NCBI GenBank assembly: GCA_944358875.1
Contig: CALVRZ010000010.1
Location: 1 to 47,477 of the forward strand
DNA: 47,477 nt
Reading direction: 5' to 3'
DNA from: an uncultured Bacilli bacterium
GTDB lineage: Bacteria; Bacillota_I; Bacilli_A; RF39; UBA660
This document shows positions 34,443-42,683 of this stretch, one piece after another. Each line of letters begins with the position of its first letter. Within the stretch, counting starts at the first letter, position 1. Position numbers and translations under genes: made by a program. The notes beneath the pieces are model-generated. The model worked only from the letters and a program-made list of their open reading frames with translations, was not told the DNA's origin and did no database searches.

Positions 34443-34862
34443 TTATTTTCCTAGCATATTTAATAAATTGATTTTAAACATATCTTTTTCAGCATGTGTC
34501 TTAGATACCATGACACCTTTATATGTTGATAATTCTTTTTGGTGTCCTTCATTTAAGATTTCTTCTGGTGTAATTGTATCAAGCATAACGATTCTTTGGT
34601 TTTCATAGACACTATAATGTAAGACAATCTCTCCATGAACTTTAGCAAACATACTATCTGTTGGTAACTTTAATTCATATTTAGTTATTTTTTCTTTAGT
34701 ATTCTTGGATACTACTACACCATTAAAGATACCTTCACGAAATTCTGGATAATGATCAAACATTAATTTTTTATAAGCAAGCATATTATATTTTTTAACT
34801 GCTCTTTCTTTCTTTCTAAATTCATTTTCGTTCAAATACTCAATAACATAATTGTTTTTCAT
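34443..34862 (-). CDS. Conserved-looking hypothetical protein
   Basis: 139 residues, soluble, basic at the N-terminus (EFRKKERAVKKYNMLAYKKLMFDHY) with a beta-rich middle (KYELKLPTDSMFAKVHGEIVLHYSVYE). No domain is recognised. It has a full-consensus sigma-A promoter and a dyad in its leader, so it is likely expressed strongly or under control. It is divergent from the sortase gene. Confidence 0.7.
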   Translation of the reverse strand: MKNNYVIEYLNENEFRKKERAVKKYNMLAYKKLMFDHYPEFREGIFNGVVVSKNTKEKITKYELKLPTDSMFAKVHGEIVLHYSVYENQRIVMLDTITPEEILNEGHQKELSTYKGVMVSKTHAEKDMFKINLLNMLGK

Positions 34863-34883
34863 ATTTATAACCCCCTTTATTTA

Positions 34884-34936
34884 TACACCCAACCTAAGTG
34901 TATATAGATTATAGCATAATTTTTTCTTTTTGTCAA
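34884..34936 (-). promoter_or_regulatory. Consensus sigma-A promoter with operator-like dyad
   Basis: Minus-strand -35 TTGACA (34931-34936), 17 bp, -10 TATAAT (34908-34913), exact consensus. Just downstream, ATACAC (34884-34889) and GTGTAT (34899-34904) form a dyad with a 9-bp centre, placed where a repressor could block initiation. Confidence 0.6.
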
Positions 34937-34940
34937 ATTA

Positions 34941-34969
34941 TTGCTTTTTATTGTTATATTTGGTACAAT
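34941..34969 (+). promoter_or_regulatory. Sortase promoter
   Basis: -35 TTGCTT (34941-34946), 17 bp, -10 TACAAT (34964-34969), 15 bp before ATG 34985. Divergent from the promoter at 34908-34936, with -35 boxes only 4 bp apart. Confidence 0.5.
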
Positions 34970-34984
34970 TGGTTTGGTGAAAGT

Positions 34985-35815
34985 ATGGCAAAAAAGAAGA
35001 AAAAAGTTAAAAGAACTTTAAAATTATGGGTTTGGATTGTCCTTGCTTTAATATGTCTTATGGTAGTACTATTTTCTTTAGTTAATATCTTTTTTTGGAA
35101 GAAAGATAGTGATAAAGCAAATGAAATTCTTACGGATGTTACTGATACTACGGATGTTCAGGAGATTGAAGATAGTGATCAGACCGAACTAATTAATCAA
35201 CCTGATGATAATGATAGTGATTATTGGTATTATATTAAGTTTCCTTTAATTAATGTTGATTTTGCAGAATTACTTAAGAAAAATAGTGATACGGCGGGAT
35301 GGATTAATGTTAATAATACAAATATTAATTACCCTTATGTTTGGACAACCGATAATGAATATTATTTAAATCATTCATATGATAAGAGTTATAATGAGGC
35401 AGGATGGGTATTTCTTGATTATCGTAATAATAAAGATTTAACTAGTAAAAATAATATTTTGTATGCTCATAGTAGACTTGATAAGACAATGTTTGGTAGT
35501 TTGAGTAAAGTTCTTAAGGAAGATTGGTATACTAATAAGGATAATCATATTATTAGACTTTCAACAGAAAAAGAAAATACTCTATGGCAGATTTTTAGTG
35601 TATATAAGATTGTTGAGGAAAGTTATTATATTACGACTGATTTTGCAAGTGATAATGAATATCAGGAATTTCTTGATACGATTAAAGGAAGAAGTTTATA
35701 TGATTTTAATACAACACTTACAACAGATGATAAAGTCTTAACACTTTCAACTTGTTATTCAGATACGGAAAGAACAGTAGTTCATGCAAAATTAATTAAA
35801 CGGGAAGTAAGATAA
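34985..35815 (+). CDS. Class B sortase
   Basis: A membrane cysteine transpeptidase that joins surface proteins to the cell wall. I use ATG 34985 because the upstream GTG frame runs through the promoter; this gives 276 residues. Order: basic N-terminus KKKKKVKRTLK, one membrane helix (about 14-37), an acidic linker, then the catalytic beta-barrel with His162 in YAHSR, Cys257 in LSTCYS and Arg263 in TERTVVH. The TLSTC(Y) motif and helix insertion of 110-160 match class B. No protein with an LPXTG- or NPXTN-like tail is seen in the window, so substrates are elsewhere. Confidence 0.92.
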   Translation: MAKKKKKVKRTLKLWVWIVLALICLMVVLFSLVNIFFWKKDSDKANEILTDVTDTTDVQEIEDSDQTELINQPDDNDSDYWYYIKFPLINVDFAELLKKNSDTAGWINVNNTNINYPYVWTTDNEYYLNHSYDKSYNEAGWVFLDYRNNKDLTSKNNILYAHSRLDKTMFGSLSKVLKEDWYTNKDNHIIRLSTEKENTLWQIFSVYKIVEESYYITTDFASDNEYQEFLDTIKGRSLYDFNTTLTTDDKVLTLSTCYSDTERTVVHAKLIKREVR

Positions 35816-35838
35816 AGAAGCAGTGATTGCTTCTTTTT
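35814..35838 (+). terminator. Sortase terminator
   Basis: AAAGAAGCA (35814-35822) pairs with TGCTTCTTT (35828-35836), followed by T. Overlaps the stop. Confidence 0.65.
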
Positions 35839-35865
35839 ATTTTGTTTCTTCTAATATTTTTAGGT

Positions 35866-35899
35866 AAAAGAAAACTCTATCATTTAAGATAAAGTTTTC
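35866..35899 (-). terminator. Probable ppdK terminator
   Basis: GAAAACTCTATC (35870-35881) pairs with GATAAAGTTTTC (35888-35899), with one mismatch, then UUUU on the minus strand. Confidence 0.5.
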
Positions 35900-35978
35900 A
35901 AACATTTTCAGCTGAGATCATTTATAACTCGCACTACTTTTAGTAATTATATAGGTTAAAATTTTTTGCTACTATGCC

Positions 35979-38609
35979 CTATTTGTTTTCATTTTGGCGT
36001 ATAGCTGCTTGAGCAGCTGCAAGTCTTGCGATTGGTACTCTAAATGGAGAACATGATACATAATCTAAACCAACTTTATGACAGAATTCGATTGAACTTG
36101 GATCGCCTCCGTGTTCACCACAAATTCCTAAACTGATATCTGGTCTTGTTTTACGACCTTCATTAGCAGCCATAGTAATTAACTTACCTACGCCTTCCTC
36201 ATCGATTTTAGCAAATGGATCACTTTCAAAGATTTGTTTTTGATAATAATCTTCTAAGAATTTGCCTGCATCATCACGAGAGAAACCATATGTCATTTGC
36301 GTTAAATCGTTAGTTCCAAAACTGAAGAATTCGGCAACATTAGCAATCTTATCAGCTAGAAGAGCCGCTCTTGGAATTTCAATCATGGTACCTACTTTAT
36401 AACTTATTTCCATATTTTTTTCTTTCATTACTTCTTTGGCTGTTTCATCAACAATATTTTTAACATATTCTAATTCTTTAACATCCCCAACAAGAGGAAT
36501 CATAATTTCAGGATGAACATCAATACCTTTTTCTTTAACATTAATAGCAGCTTCAATAACAGCTTTGGTTTGCATAACAGCTATTTCAGGATAAGTAACT
36601 GCTAGACGACAACCACGATGACCCATCATTGGATTAAATTCTTTTAGGGAATCAATTCTTGCTTTTAGTGTTTCAAAACTCATTGCTAATTCTTTGGCTA
36701 ATGGTTTGATTTCTTCGTCAGTATGTGGTAAAAACTCATGTAGTGGTGGGTCTAAATAACGAATTGTCATTGGCTTACCATTTAATACTTCAAACATTTC
36801 TTCAAAATCTTGACGTTGCATTGGTAATATTTTGGCCAAGGCTTTTTCTCTTTGTTCTTTAGTTTCAGAAACGATCATTTGACGAACGGCAAAGATACGG
36901 TCTTTTTCAAAGAACATGTGCTCAGTACGACATAGACCAATTCCTTCTGCTCCGAATTTCATAGCTTGAAGGGCATCTTTAGGATTATCAGCATTAGTTT
37001 TAACACCTAATCTTTTTGTATTATCAGCCCAGTTCATAAATGTTTCAAAGTTACCACTGATTTCTGGTTCTACAGATGGGATAATACCGTCATATACTTT
37101 ACCAGTACTTCCATCAAGTGAAATAGTATCTCCTTCGTGGTATACTTTTCCATCTTTAGTCGTTAGAGTTTTAGCTTCTTCATCGACAGTTAGTTCGCCA
37201 CAGCCACAGACACAGCAACGACCCATACCACGGGCAACAACGGCAGCATGAGAAGTCATTCCTCCACGAACGGTTAAGACACCTTTGGCATCACTCATAC
37301 CTTGAATATCTTCTGGTGATGTTTCTAGTCTTACTAAAATAGTATCCTGACCTTTTTTAGCCGCATTTGAAGCATCGATAGCATTGAAATAGATAGCTCC
37401 GGCGCCAGCTCCTGGTGATGCTGCTAAACCAGTGGCAATGACTTTGGCATCTTTCATAGCTTGAGAATCAAATGTTTTATGTAATAATTGATCTAATGAT
37501 TTTGGTTCTACTTTTAGTAAAGCTTCTTCTTTGGTTATTTTACCCTCTTCAACCATATCAACAGCAATTTTCAAAGCAGCCTGAGCGGTTCTTTTACCAT
37601 TTCTAGTTTGTAACATAAATAATTTGCCATTTTCAATAGTGAATTCCATATCTTGCATATCTTTATAGTGTTCTTCTAAGATTCTCGTCGTATTAACAAA
37701 TTGTTCATATACTTCAGGCATCTTTTCTTCCAAACTAGAAATTGGTTCTGGTGTTCTGATACCAGCGACAACATCTTCACCTTGAGCATTGATAAGATAT
37801 TCACCATATAATTTGTTTTCACCAGTAGCAGGATTTCTTGTGAAAGCGACACCAGTACCACAGTTATCGCCCATATTACCATAGACCATTTCTTGGACAT
37901 TAACAGCAGTACCCCAAGATGATGGAATATCATTCATACGACGATAGATAATAGCTCTTTCGTTATTCCATGATCTAAAGACGGCCGTTACGGCTTCGAT
38001 TAATTGAACTTTAGGATCTTGAGGAAATTCTTCACCTGATAATTCTTGGTAGATACTTTTGAATTTTTCAGTGATGGTGTACATATCTTCAGCATCTAGT
38101 TCGGTATCATAAGATACTTTTTTATTTTCTTTATATTCGTCTAGCATTCTTTCAAAGGAATTTTTATTATATCCTTTAACAACATCTGCGAACATCATGA
38201 TGAAACGACGATAAGAGTCATAAGCGAATCTTTTGTTATTAGTTACTTTAGCTAAGTTTGTAGCAACTTCATCGTTTAGACCTAGATTTAGGACAGTGTC
38301 CATCATACCAGGCATACTGGCTCTAGCACCACTTCTGACTGATACTAAAAGGGGATTTTCTAAATCACCCATTTTTTTACCAGTAATAGTCTCTAAATCT
38401 TTTAATTTTTCAAAGATTTGTTCTTTTACTTCATCGCTGATTACTTGTTTGTCTTCATAATATTTATTACAAGCTTCAGTAGTAATTGTAAACCCTCTTG
38501 GTACAGGTAAACCAATATTAGTCATTTCGGCTAAGTTAGCTCCTTTACCACCAAGTAAGTTACGCATGTCTTTGTTTCCTTCTTTGAAGGCGTATACATA
38601 TTTTGTCAT
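35979..38609 (-). CDS. ppdK: Pyruvate, phosphate dikinase
   Basis: Interconverts pyruvate + ATP + phosphate and PEP + AMP + pyrophosphate. 876 residues in the standard three-domain order: ATP-grasp domain (LLGGKGANLAEM, SVRSGARASMPGMMDT, NGKLFMLQTRNGKRT), swivelling phosphohistidine domain (GGMTSHAAVVARGMGRCC, catalytic His near 455), and PEP/pyruvate TIM barrel (GIGLCRTEHMFF, MGHRGCRLA, SFGTNDLTQMTYG, GICGEHGGDP). In gut Firmicutes it usually serves PPi-linked glycolysis. Its own promoter is at 38640-38668. Confidence 0.98.
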   Translation of the reverse strand: MTKYVYAFKEGNKDMRNLLGGKGANLAEMTNIGLPVPRGFTITTEACNKYYEDKQVISDEVKEQIFEKLKDLETITGKKMGDLENPLLVSVRSGARASMPGMMDTVLNLGLNDEVATNLAKVTNNKRFAYDSYRRFIMMFADVVKGYNKNSFERMLDEYKENKKVSYDTELDAEDMYTITEKFKSIYQELSGEEFPQDPKVQLIEAVTAVFRSWNNERAIIYRRMNDIPSSWGTAVNVQEMVYGNMGDNCGTGVAFTRNPATGENKLYGEYLINAQGEDVVAGIRTPEPISSLEEKMPEVYEQFVNTTRILEEHYKDMQDMEFTIENGKLFMLQTRNGKRTAQAALKIAVDMVEEGKITKEEALLKVEPKSLDQLLHKTFDSQAMKDAKVIATGLAASPGAGAGAIYFNAIDASNAAKKGQDTILVRLETSPEDIQGMSDAKGVLTVRGGMTSHAAVVARGMGRCCVCGCGELTVDEEAKTLTTKDGKVYHEGDTISLDGSTGKVYDGIIPSVEPEISGNFETFMNWADNTKRLGVKTNADNPKDALQAMKFGAEGIGLCRTEHMFFEKDRIFAVRQMIVSETKEQREKALAKILPMQRQDFEEMFEVLNGKPMTIRYLDPPLHEFLPHTDEEIKPLAKELAMSFETLKARIDSLKEFNPMMGHRGCRLAVTYPEIAVMQTKAVIEAAINVKEKGIDVHPEIMIPLVGDVKELEYVKNIVDETAKEVMKEKNMEISYKVGTMIEIPRAALLADKIANVAEFFSFGTNDLTQMTYGFSRDDAGKFLEDYYQKQIFESDPFAKIDEEGVGKLITMAANEGRKTRPDISLGICGEHGGDPSSIEFCHKVGLDYVSCSPFRVPIARLAAAQAAIRQNENK

Positions 38610-38639
38610 ATCAACATTCTCCTTTCATGATACACTTTA

Positions 38640-38668
38640 ATCATAACAAATTATAGTTACTTTGACAA
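38640..38668 (-). promoter_or_regulatory. ppdK promoter
   Basis: Minus-strand -35 TTGTCA (38663-38668), 17 bp, -10 TATGAT (38640-38645). Confidence 0.65.
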
Positions 38669-38671
38669 GAA

Positions 38672-38710
38672 AAAAGAACATAATTGACTTAAATTTGACT
38701 ATGTTCTTTT
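38672..38710 (-). terminator. Terminator after the Xer recombinase gene
   Basis: An 11-bp stem (38672-38682 with 38700-38710, AAAAGAACATA/TATGTTCTTTT) followed by U-rich sequence on the minus strand. Confidence 0.65.
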
Positions 38711-38726
38711 TACTTAATTAATCTTT

Positions 38727-39602
38727 TTATTCTTTAGCACGGGGATGGGCCAATTCGTAGATTTTTTTTATTTGTTCATTACTTACATGGGTATAGATAC
38801 TCGTTGTATTTAAGGATTCATGACCTAGTAAGTCTTTAACACTGATAAGATCCGCTCCATTATTTAGCATATCAGTAGCAAAGGTATGACGTAAAACGTG
38901 GGGTGAAATATGTAAATCGAGACTACTTTTAATGATGATATCATTTAATATATTTCTAATACTTCTTTCAGTAATGGGATTGCCATAGTGATTTAAAAAT
39001 AGATAGTCACTATTTTTTTTGTTTAAAATTTGATAGCCATCTTTTAAGTAAATATTTAAAACGTCATTACAGATATGGCCAAAAACGACAATGCGTTCTT
39101 TACTACCTTTCCCTAATATTTTAATCGTCTGATTATGAAAATCGATATCTTTAACTTTAATGGTTACTAGTTCGTGGACACGAATACCGGTAGCATAGAG
39201 CATTTCTAAAATGAGCCTATTTCTTTGCCCTAAGGGGGTTTTCATATCTGGTACTTGAAACATTTTATCTAATTGGTCTTGTTTAACAAAGCGAGGAAGT
39301 TTTTTGTCTTTTTTAGGATTATTTATTTCAGCATAGGGATTACTAGTAATTATCTCTTCTCTCACTAAATATTGGTAGAAAGCTCTAATAGTTGTTAATT
39401 TTTTTGAAATCGTGTTTTTGTTTTGGTATTTTTGATTTAGGTAAACTAAGTAATCTTTGACGACTTGATGATCTATTTTTAAAAGATCACATTTATCTTG
39501 AATGAATGCTTGATATTGAGTTAATTCTTGTTCATAACTTCTAACTGTGTTATCGGAATATCTTTTAACGTGTTTTAAATAGTTAAGATATTTTTCAATC
39601 AA
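38727..39602 (-). CDS. Tyrosine recombinase, XerC/XerD type
   Basis: A site-specific recombinase resembling those that resolve chromosome dimers at dif. 291 residues: SAM-like N-terminal core-binding domain (1-85), then the catalytic domain with Arg141 (TGIRVHEL), Lys167 (GKGSKER), His235 and Arg238 (HVLRHTF), His261 (LGHESL) and Tyr270 (SIYTHV). Length and lack of extra domains favour the cellular XerC/D class over a phage integrase. It cannot be told which of the two it is. It overlaps the upstream gene by 4 bp. Confidence 0.9.
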   Translation of the reverse strand: MIEKYLNYLKHVKRYSDNTVRSYEQELTQYQAFIQDKCDLLKIDHQVVKDYLVYLNQKYQNKNTISKKLTTIRAFYQYLVREEIITSNPYAEINNPKKDKKLPRFVKQDQLDKMFQVPDMKTPLGQRNRLILEMLYATGIRVHELVTIKVKDIDFHNQTIKILGKGSKERIVVFGHICNDVLNIYLKDGYQILNKKNSDYLFLNHYGNPITERSIRNILNDIIIKSSLDLHISPHVLRHTFATDMLNNGADLISVKDLLGHESLNTTSIYTHVSNEQIKKIYELAHPRAKE

Positions 39603-40297
39603 CGACGACGACCTCTTATCTCTTCACCACGAAAACTATCACCAAAATTGATACCCATTTTTTCTAAGTCTTCGGAATCATAAAGAGCATAAATAGCGTC
39701 AAAGTCACCATCATTTAATAATTCTTGAATTGTTAAATCATCACTTTGCATATTAATGGGAGGATGTTCTTTACTTTGAGTGGAATTAGTGGTTTCGTGA
39801 GGCGCTTTTTTATGAGTTTGAACAGGAATATTTTTTTCTTTTAGCATAAAATAAGCTTGTCTTTGATTAGTGTAGGAATTTTTTAAGTAATTATAAACAA
39901 TTTGCGAAATAGTACTATCGGACATTTTAGGAATTCTTCGATTTAAAAAGTTATGCATCTCTTCACTTTTACTTAGTTTAGAAAATGGTGAATGATATAA
40001 TAAATCCTGATGTCTTGTTAAAAAAGTAAAAAATTTATGCCTTAGATCATCTAATTTATAGTTATCGATAGCAAATTTGACAGGATATTGATTTAACCAA
40101 TCGTTATTTTTTTCAATATATGCTTTGACAAATTTATGATTATAACATTCACTCATGACATTTAAAAAGTCTTCTAAATCTTCAAAATTGATTGTTTCTT
40201 CATCTAATTCTTTTAGATTTGTCTTAGTAGAAATAACAATTTTTTGCATATATTCATCTTCTAATATTAAAGAAAAGTGTTTTTTTTCTTTGTCCAT
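39599..40297 (-). CDS. Hypothetical protein coupled to the Xer gene
   Basis: About 232 residues from ATG 40297, which has AAGGTG upstream. The N-terminal 60 residues are beta-rich and acidic. The middle is helical and aromatic (KFVKAYIEKNNDWLNQYPVKF, FFTFLTRHQDLLYHSPF). Residues 165-195 are a polar linker, and the C-terminus ends GEEIRGRRR. No family recognised. The 4-bp stop/start overlap with the recombinase suggests co-translation, so a role with recombination or DNA is conceivable but unproven. Confidence 0.65.
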   Translation of the reverse strand: MDKEKKHFSLILEDEYMQKIVISTKTNLKELDEETINFEDLEDFLNVMSECYNHKFVKAYIEKNNDWLNQYPVKFAIDNYKLDDLRHKFFTFLTRHQDLLYHSPFSKLSKSEEMHNFLNRRIPKMSDSTISQIVYNYLKNSYTNQRQAYFMLKEKNIPVQTHKKAPHETTNSTQSKEHPPINMQSDDLTIQELLNDGDFDAIYALYDSEDLEKMGINFGDSFRGEEIRGRRR

Positions 40298-40404
40298 GTA
40301 TATCACCTTCATTTAATTATAGAATAACAAATCTTGTTTGGCAAGTCAATAAAATTACATTTTACTTTACTTATTTTTATTTTTACTTTTTTCGACATAT
40401 TTAT

Positions 40405-40433
40405 ACATAATTTTATAATTTGGTTTCATAATA
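40405..40433 (+). promoter_or_regulatory. Possible sigma-G-type promoter
   Basis: ACATA (40405-40409), 17 bp, CATAATA (40427-40433), similar to the forespore sigma-G pattern GHATR-N17/18-CATNHTA. Weak, pattern match only. Confidence 0.3.
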
Positions 40434-40443
40434 ATATTGGGTG

Positions 40444-40602
40444 ATGAAAATGGGAAAGAATAAAAGTCAAAAAAAAGCTAATAAAGCTAATATGAGAACT
40501 AATAAGACTGAAAACAGCATGAACAAGAGTTGCTCATGTAATGAAAATAGCAACGCTTCTAGTGCTAGTGAAAAACAAAATAACCAAAACAATATGTTTT
40601 AG
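40444..40602 (+). CDS. Small Lys/Asn/Ser-rich protein, possible spore protein
   Basis: A 50-52-residue frame (ATG 40444 or 40450, in frame; GGGTGATG just upstream) ending at TAG 40600-40602 and followed by a strong terminator. The sequence begins MGKNKSQKKANKANMRTNK and is almost wholly polar (Lys, Asn, Ser, Gln) with a CSC pair. Such tiny, basic, disordered proteins are typical of minor spore proteins. A sigma-G-like promoter supports that weakly. No named family is matched. Confidence 0.6.
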   Translation: MKMGKNKSQKKANKANMRTNKTENSMNKSCSCNENSNASSASEKQNNQNNMF

Positions 40603-40606
40603 TTAA

Positions 40607-40635
40607 AAAACTCCTTCAAATTAAAGGAGTTTTTA
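40607..40635. terminator. Terminator between the small gene and the ABC membrane gene
   Basis: AAAACTCCTT (40607-40616) pairs with AAGGAGTTTT (40624-40633). T run on the plus strand; A run gives U on the minus strand. It covers the stop codon of the ABC gene, proving that gene's end. Confidence 0.7.
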
Positions 40636-41556
40636 AGTTGTCTCTTCGATAGTTTGGACTTTATCAAGACGTTCGATACTAACACGAAAACTTTGATAAT
40701 CAATATTGATGGTTCCTAAGACTTCAAAGTTAGTTATTATTTTAGCATAGTAGGTATAAATTAGGACAATGGTTCCTATATCCATACGACCTACGGTAAT
40801 TAAATAAATACCATATAGTATTAGAAGGTAACGACTTATTTCCATAATACTTAAAACAATATAGTTGATACCTAACGATAAAACATTAAATTTAGCATTA
40901 GCTTTTAAATAGTCATTATTTCTTCTAATATAACGTCTTTTAATAGCCATGACTTCACTAGCTTTTATTTTTATTTTTTCGTATAAATCATGGATAGTAA
41001 TTATTTTTTTATCGAGAGATTCTTTACGAACAAGATTATTCTTACTTATTAATTTACTTTGGGATATAAGAAAAGCAATCATAAGAATAGAAACAATGAT
41101 GGTTATTAAGAAAATATACTTATCTAGCGATAAGAAATAAGTATAGATGACAATGAATTCCAAGACTTGAATAGCTCTAGTGACAAGATTACCTAAAAAG
41201 GTACATATGACATTAATATCTTCATTGGAAATATTGGCATACTCGCCTAGAGTTAGACCTTTGACATTGTCTGTTTTGTCAATGAAATAATCAGTATATT
41301 CACCATATAAATGGTTATAGAACTCATACCAAGCTTTTTGATTTATGTACTCCCAAACGTAATATAAGACCGATAAAATAAGGGATACAATTACGAGGAA
41401 GTAGGCTTTATCAAAAGTATTTGATGTGATATGATCGATCGCCCTACTCCAAAAAATAGGGACGATTAACAAAAGAGCTCTTGTAAAGATTGATGTTATT
41501 ATTTTTAAAATTAACCATTTTTTGCATCTTACTACAATATCTTTTGTTAAGTTCAT
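40633..41556 (-). CDS. ABC exporter transmembrane domain lacking its ATPase domain
   Basis: 307 residues with five to six membrane helices (about 16-40, 52-70, 125-142, 146-165, 230-250, 255-275) in the pattern of a type IV ABC exporter (ABC_membrane). It includes the coupling-helix region NISNEDINVICTFLGNL and the final segment FRVSIERLDKVQTIEE, which in normal exporters leads directly into the nucleotide-binding domain. Here it stops instead, at a terminator, so the ATPase half is absent. No partner ATPase gene is adjacent. It might be a degenerate exporter or a stand-alone membrane protein. Confidence 0.8.
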   Translation of the reverse strand: MNLTKDIVVRCKKWLILKIITSIFTRALLLIVPIFWSRAIDHITSNTFDKAYFLVIVSLILSVLYYVWEYINQKAWYEFYNHLYGEYTDYFIDKTDNVKGLTLGEYANISNEDINVICTFLGNLVTRAIQVLEFIVIYTYFLSLDKYIFLITIIVSILMIAFLISQSKLISKNNLVRKESLDKKIITIHDLYEKIKIKASEVMAIKRRYIRRNNDYLKANAKFNVLSLGINYIVLSIMEISRYLLILYGIYLITVGRMDIGTIVLIYTYYAKIITNFEVLGTINIDYQSFRVSIERLDKVQTIEETT

Positions 41557-41568
41557 AGAATCACCCTT

Positions 41569-42135
41569 TTATTTGATTATTTCTACTTCACTTCCATTTA
41601 CTAATAGATTGGCATTAGCATCATCAGTATCGATATGCATTTCATAGTAAGATTTTTCGGCAATTTTGACGTGGACATGATCTAAAATGCCACCTTTTTC
41701 ACCGTCTACTTTGACTTTGACTTCTTTAGTGTCCATTAAACCTTTATCTTGAGCTTCAAGAGGAGTTATATGAATGTGTCTTGTAGCAATTATACAACCT
41801 TCTTCTAAGTCTATGGTTCCTTTAGGACCAATGATTGTGATAGGACTACTTCCTTTTAGATCGCCAGAATCTCTAATAGGAGGATTTAATCCTAGTTTAA
41901 TAGCATCAGTTTTGGATATTTCAACTTGATTGTATGGTCGTATTGGTCCTAAAATACGGACATTTTCAATTGTGGCTTTGGGTGTCTTGATTGTGACTTT
42001 TTCATTCGCCGCGAATTGACCTGGTTGGTTGACATCACGTAATTTGGTAAATTCATAATTGGGACCAAATAAAATGTCAGTTGTTTCTCTAGTTAAATGT
42101 ACATGACGATTAGATACGCCGATTGTTACTTTCAT
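41569..42135 (-). CDS. pduL: Phosphate propanoyltransferase (PduL-type phosphotransacylase)
   Basis: Converts acyl-CoA and phosphate to acyl-phosphate and CoA, replacing Pta in many Firmicutes. 188 residues with two tandem beta-barrel halves. The Zn-site histidines are visible: VSNRHVHLT (His11, His13), ATRHIHIT (His120, His122), DHVHVKI (His153, His155) and YYEMHID (His167). There is no N-terminal encapsulation peptide and no microcompartment gene nearby, so it is likely a cytosolic acetate-pathway enzyme. Confidence 0.95.
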   Translation of the reverse strand: MKVTIGVSNRHVHLTRETTDILFGPNYEFTKLRDVNQPGQFAANEKVTIKTPKATIENVRILGPIRPYNQVEISKTDAIKLGLNPPIRDSGDLKGSSPITIIGPKGTIDLEEGCIIATRHIHITPLEAQDKGLMDTKEVKVKVDGEKGGILDHVHVKIAEKSYYEMHIDTDDANANLLVNGSEVEIIK

Positions 42136-42155
42136 TACTCATCATCTCCTTTTAT

Positions 42156-42184
42156 ATTGTACCATTTTTTATTTTTTTATACAA
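42156..42184 (-). promoter_or_regulatory. pduL promoter
   Basis: Minus-strand -35 TTGTAT (42179-42184), 17 bp, -10 TACAAT (42156-42161), then AAGGAG before the ATG. Confidence 0.6.
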
Positions 42185-42189
42185 TATTT

Positions 42190-42216
42190 CATAATTGTTT
42201 TTTTATTTCATATAGT
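42190..42216 (+). promoter_or_regulatory. Possible sigma-E-type promoter of gerQ
   Basis: CATAAT (42190-42195), 13 bp, CATATAGT (42209-42216), partly matching the mother-cell sigma-E pattern (CATATT...CATACAAT). Confidence 0.35.
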
Positions 42217-42238
42217 TAGTTAATGAAAGGAGTGTTTT

Positions 42239-42628
42239 ATGAACAATAGTAATTATTATCCTAATGCAGTTTTTCCAGGGCAAGGTATAAATACTTCAAG
42301 TTATGTACCTAATCAACAAAGTGTTCCTAGTTATGAACAATCACAAGTATCTAATATGTACAATGTGACAGCCGAACAATCTTATATTGAAAATATTTTA
42401 AGACTTAACCGTGGTAAAAAAGCTCGTTTTCATATAACGGTTCCAGGATCACAAGAATGGCAAGACCGTGTTTTTAATGGTATTATTGAACAAGCAGGAC
42501 GCGATCATATTGTTGTTTCTAATCCTGATACTGGTGAATGGTATTTAATCTTGATGATTTACTTGGATTTTGTTACTTTTGAGGAACCAATTAATTATAG
42601 TAAAGATTTTGTTTTACCTAATTCTTGA
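42239..42628 (+). CDS. gerQ: Spore coat/germination protein GerQ
   Basis: GerQ is an inner-coat protein cross-linked into the coat and needed for the cortex hydrolase CwlJ to function during germination. The first 45 residues are low-complexity Asn/Gln/Ser/Pro/Tyr, as in GerQ of Bacillus. The conserved domain follows: QSYIENILRLNRGKKARFH, EWQDRVFNGIIEQAGRDHIVVSN, GEWYLILMIYLDFVTFEEPI. The Gln and Lys residues available in the tail fit transglutaminase-type cross-linking. GAAAGGAG precedes the ATG. It stops at TGA. No cwlJ is adjacent. Confidence 0.92.
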   Translation: MNNSNYYPNAVFPGQGINTSSYVPNQQSVPSYEQSQVSNMYNVTAEQSYIENILRLNRGKKARFHITVPGSQEWQDRVFNGIIEQAGRDHIVVSNPDTGEWYLILMIYLDFVTFEEPINYSKDFVLPNS

Positions 42629-42633
42629 AAGGC

Positions 42634-42662
42634 TTGATAATCTCTTAAATCTTTGATATAAT
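42634..42662 (+). promoter_or_regulatory. lemA promoter
   Basis: -35 TTGATA (42634-42639), 17 bp, -10 TATAAT (42657-42662). Confidence 0.75.
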
Positions 42663-42683
42663 TTAACCTAGGAAGTGATATTA

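Noticed and set aside
38727-39602. Xer-type recombinase as an integrase of a mobile element
   Set aside because: Length and domains fit the cellular XerC/D class, and its surroundings (ppdK, hypothetical gene) show no element boundaries.
41569-42135. PduL as a sign of a bacterial microcompartment
   Set aside because: No shell proteins or encapsulation peptide; the cytosolic form is common in Firmicutes.
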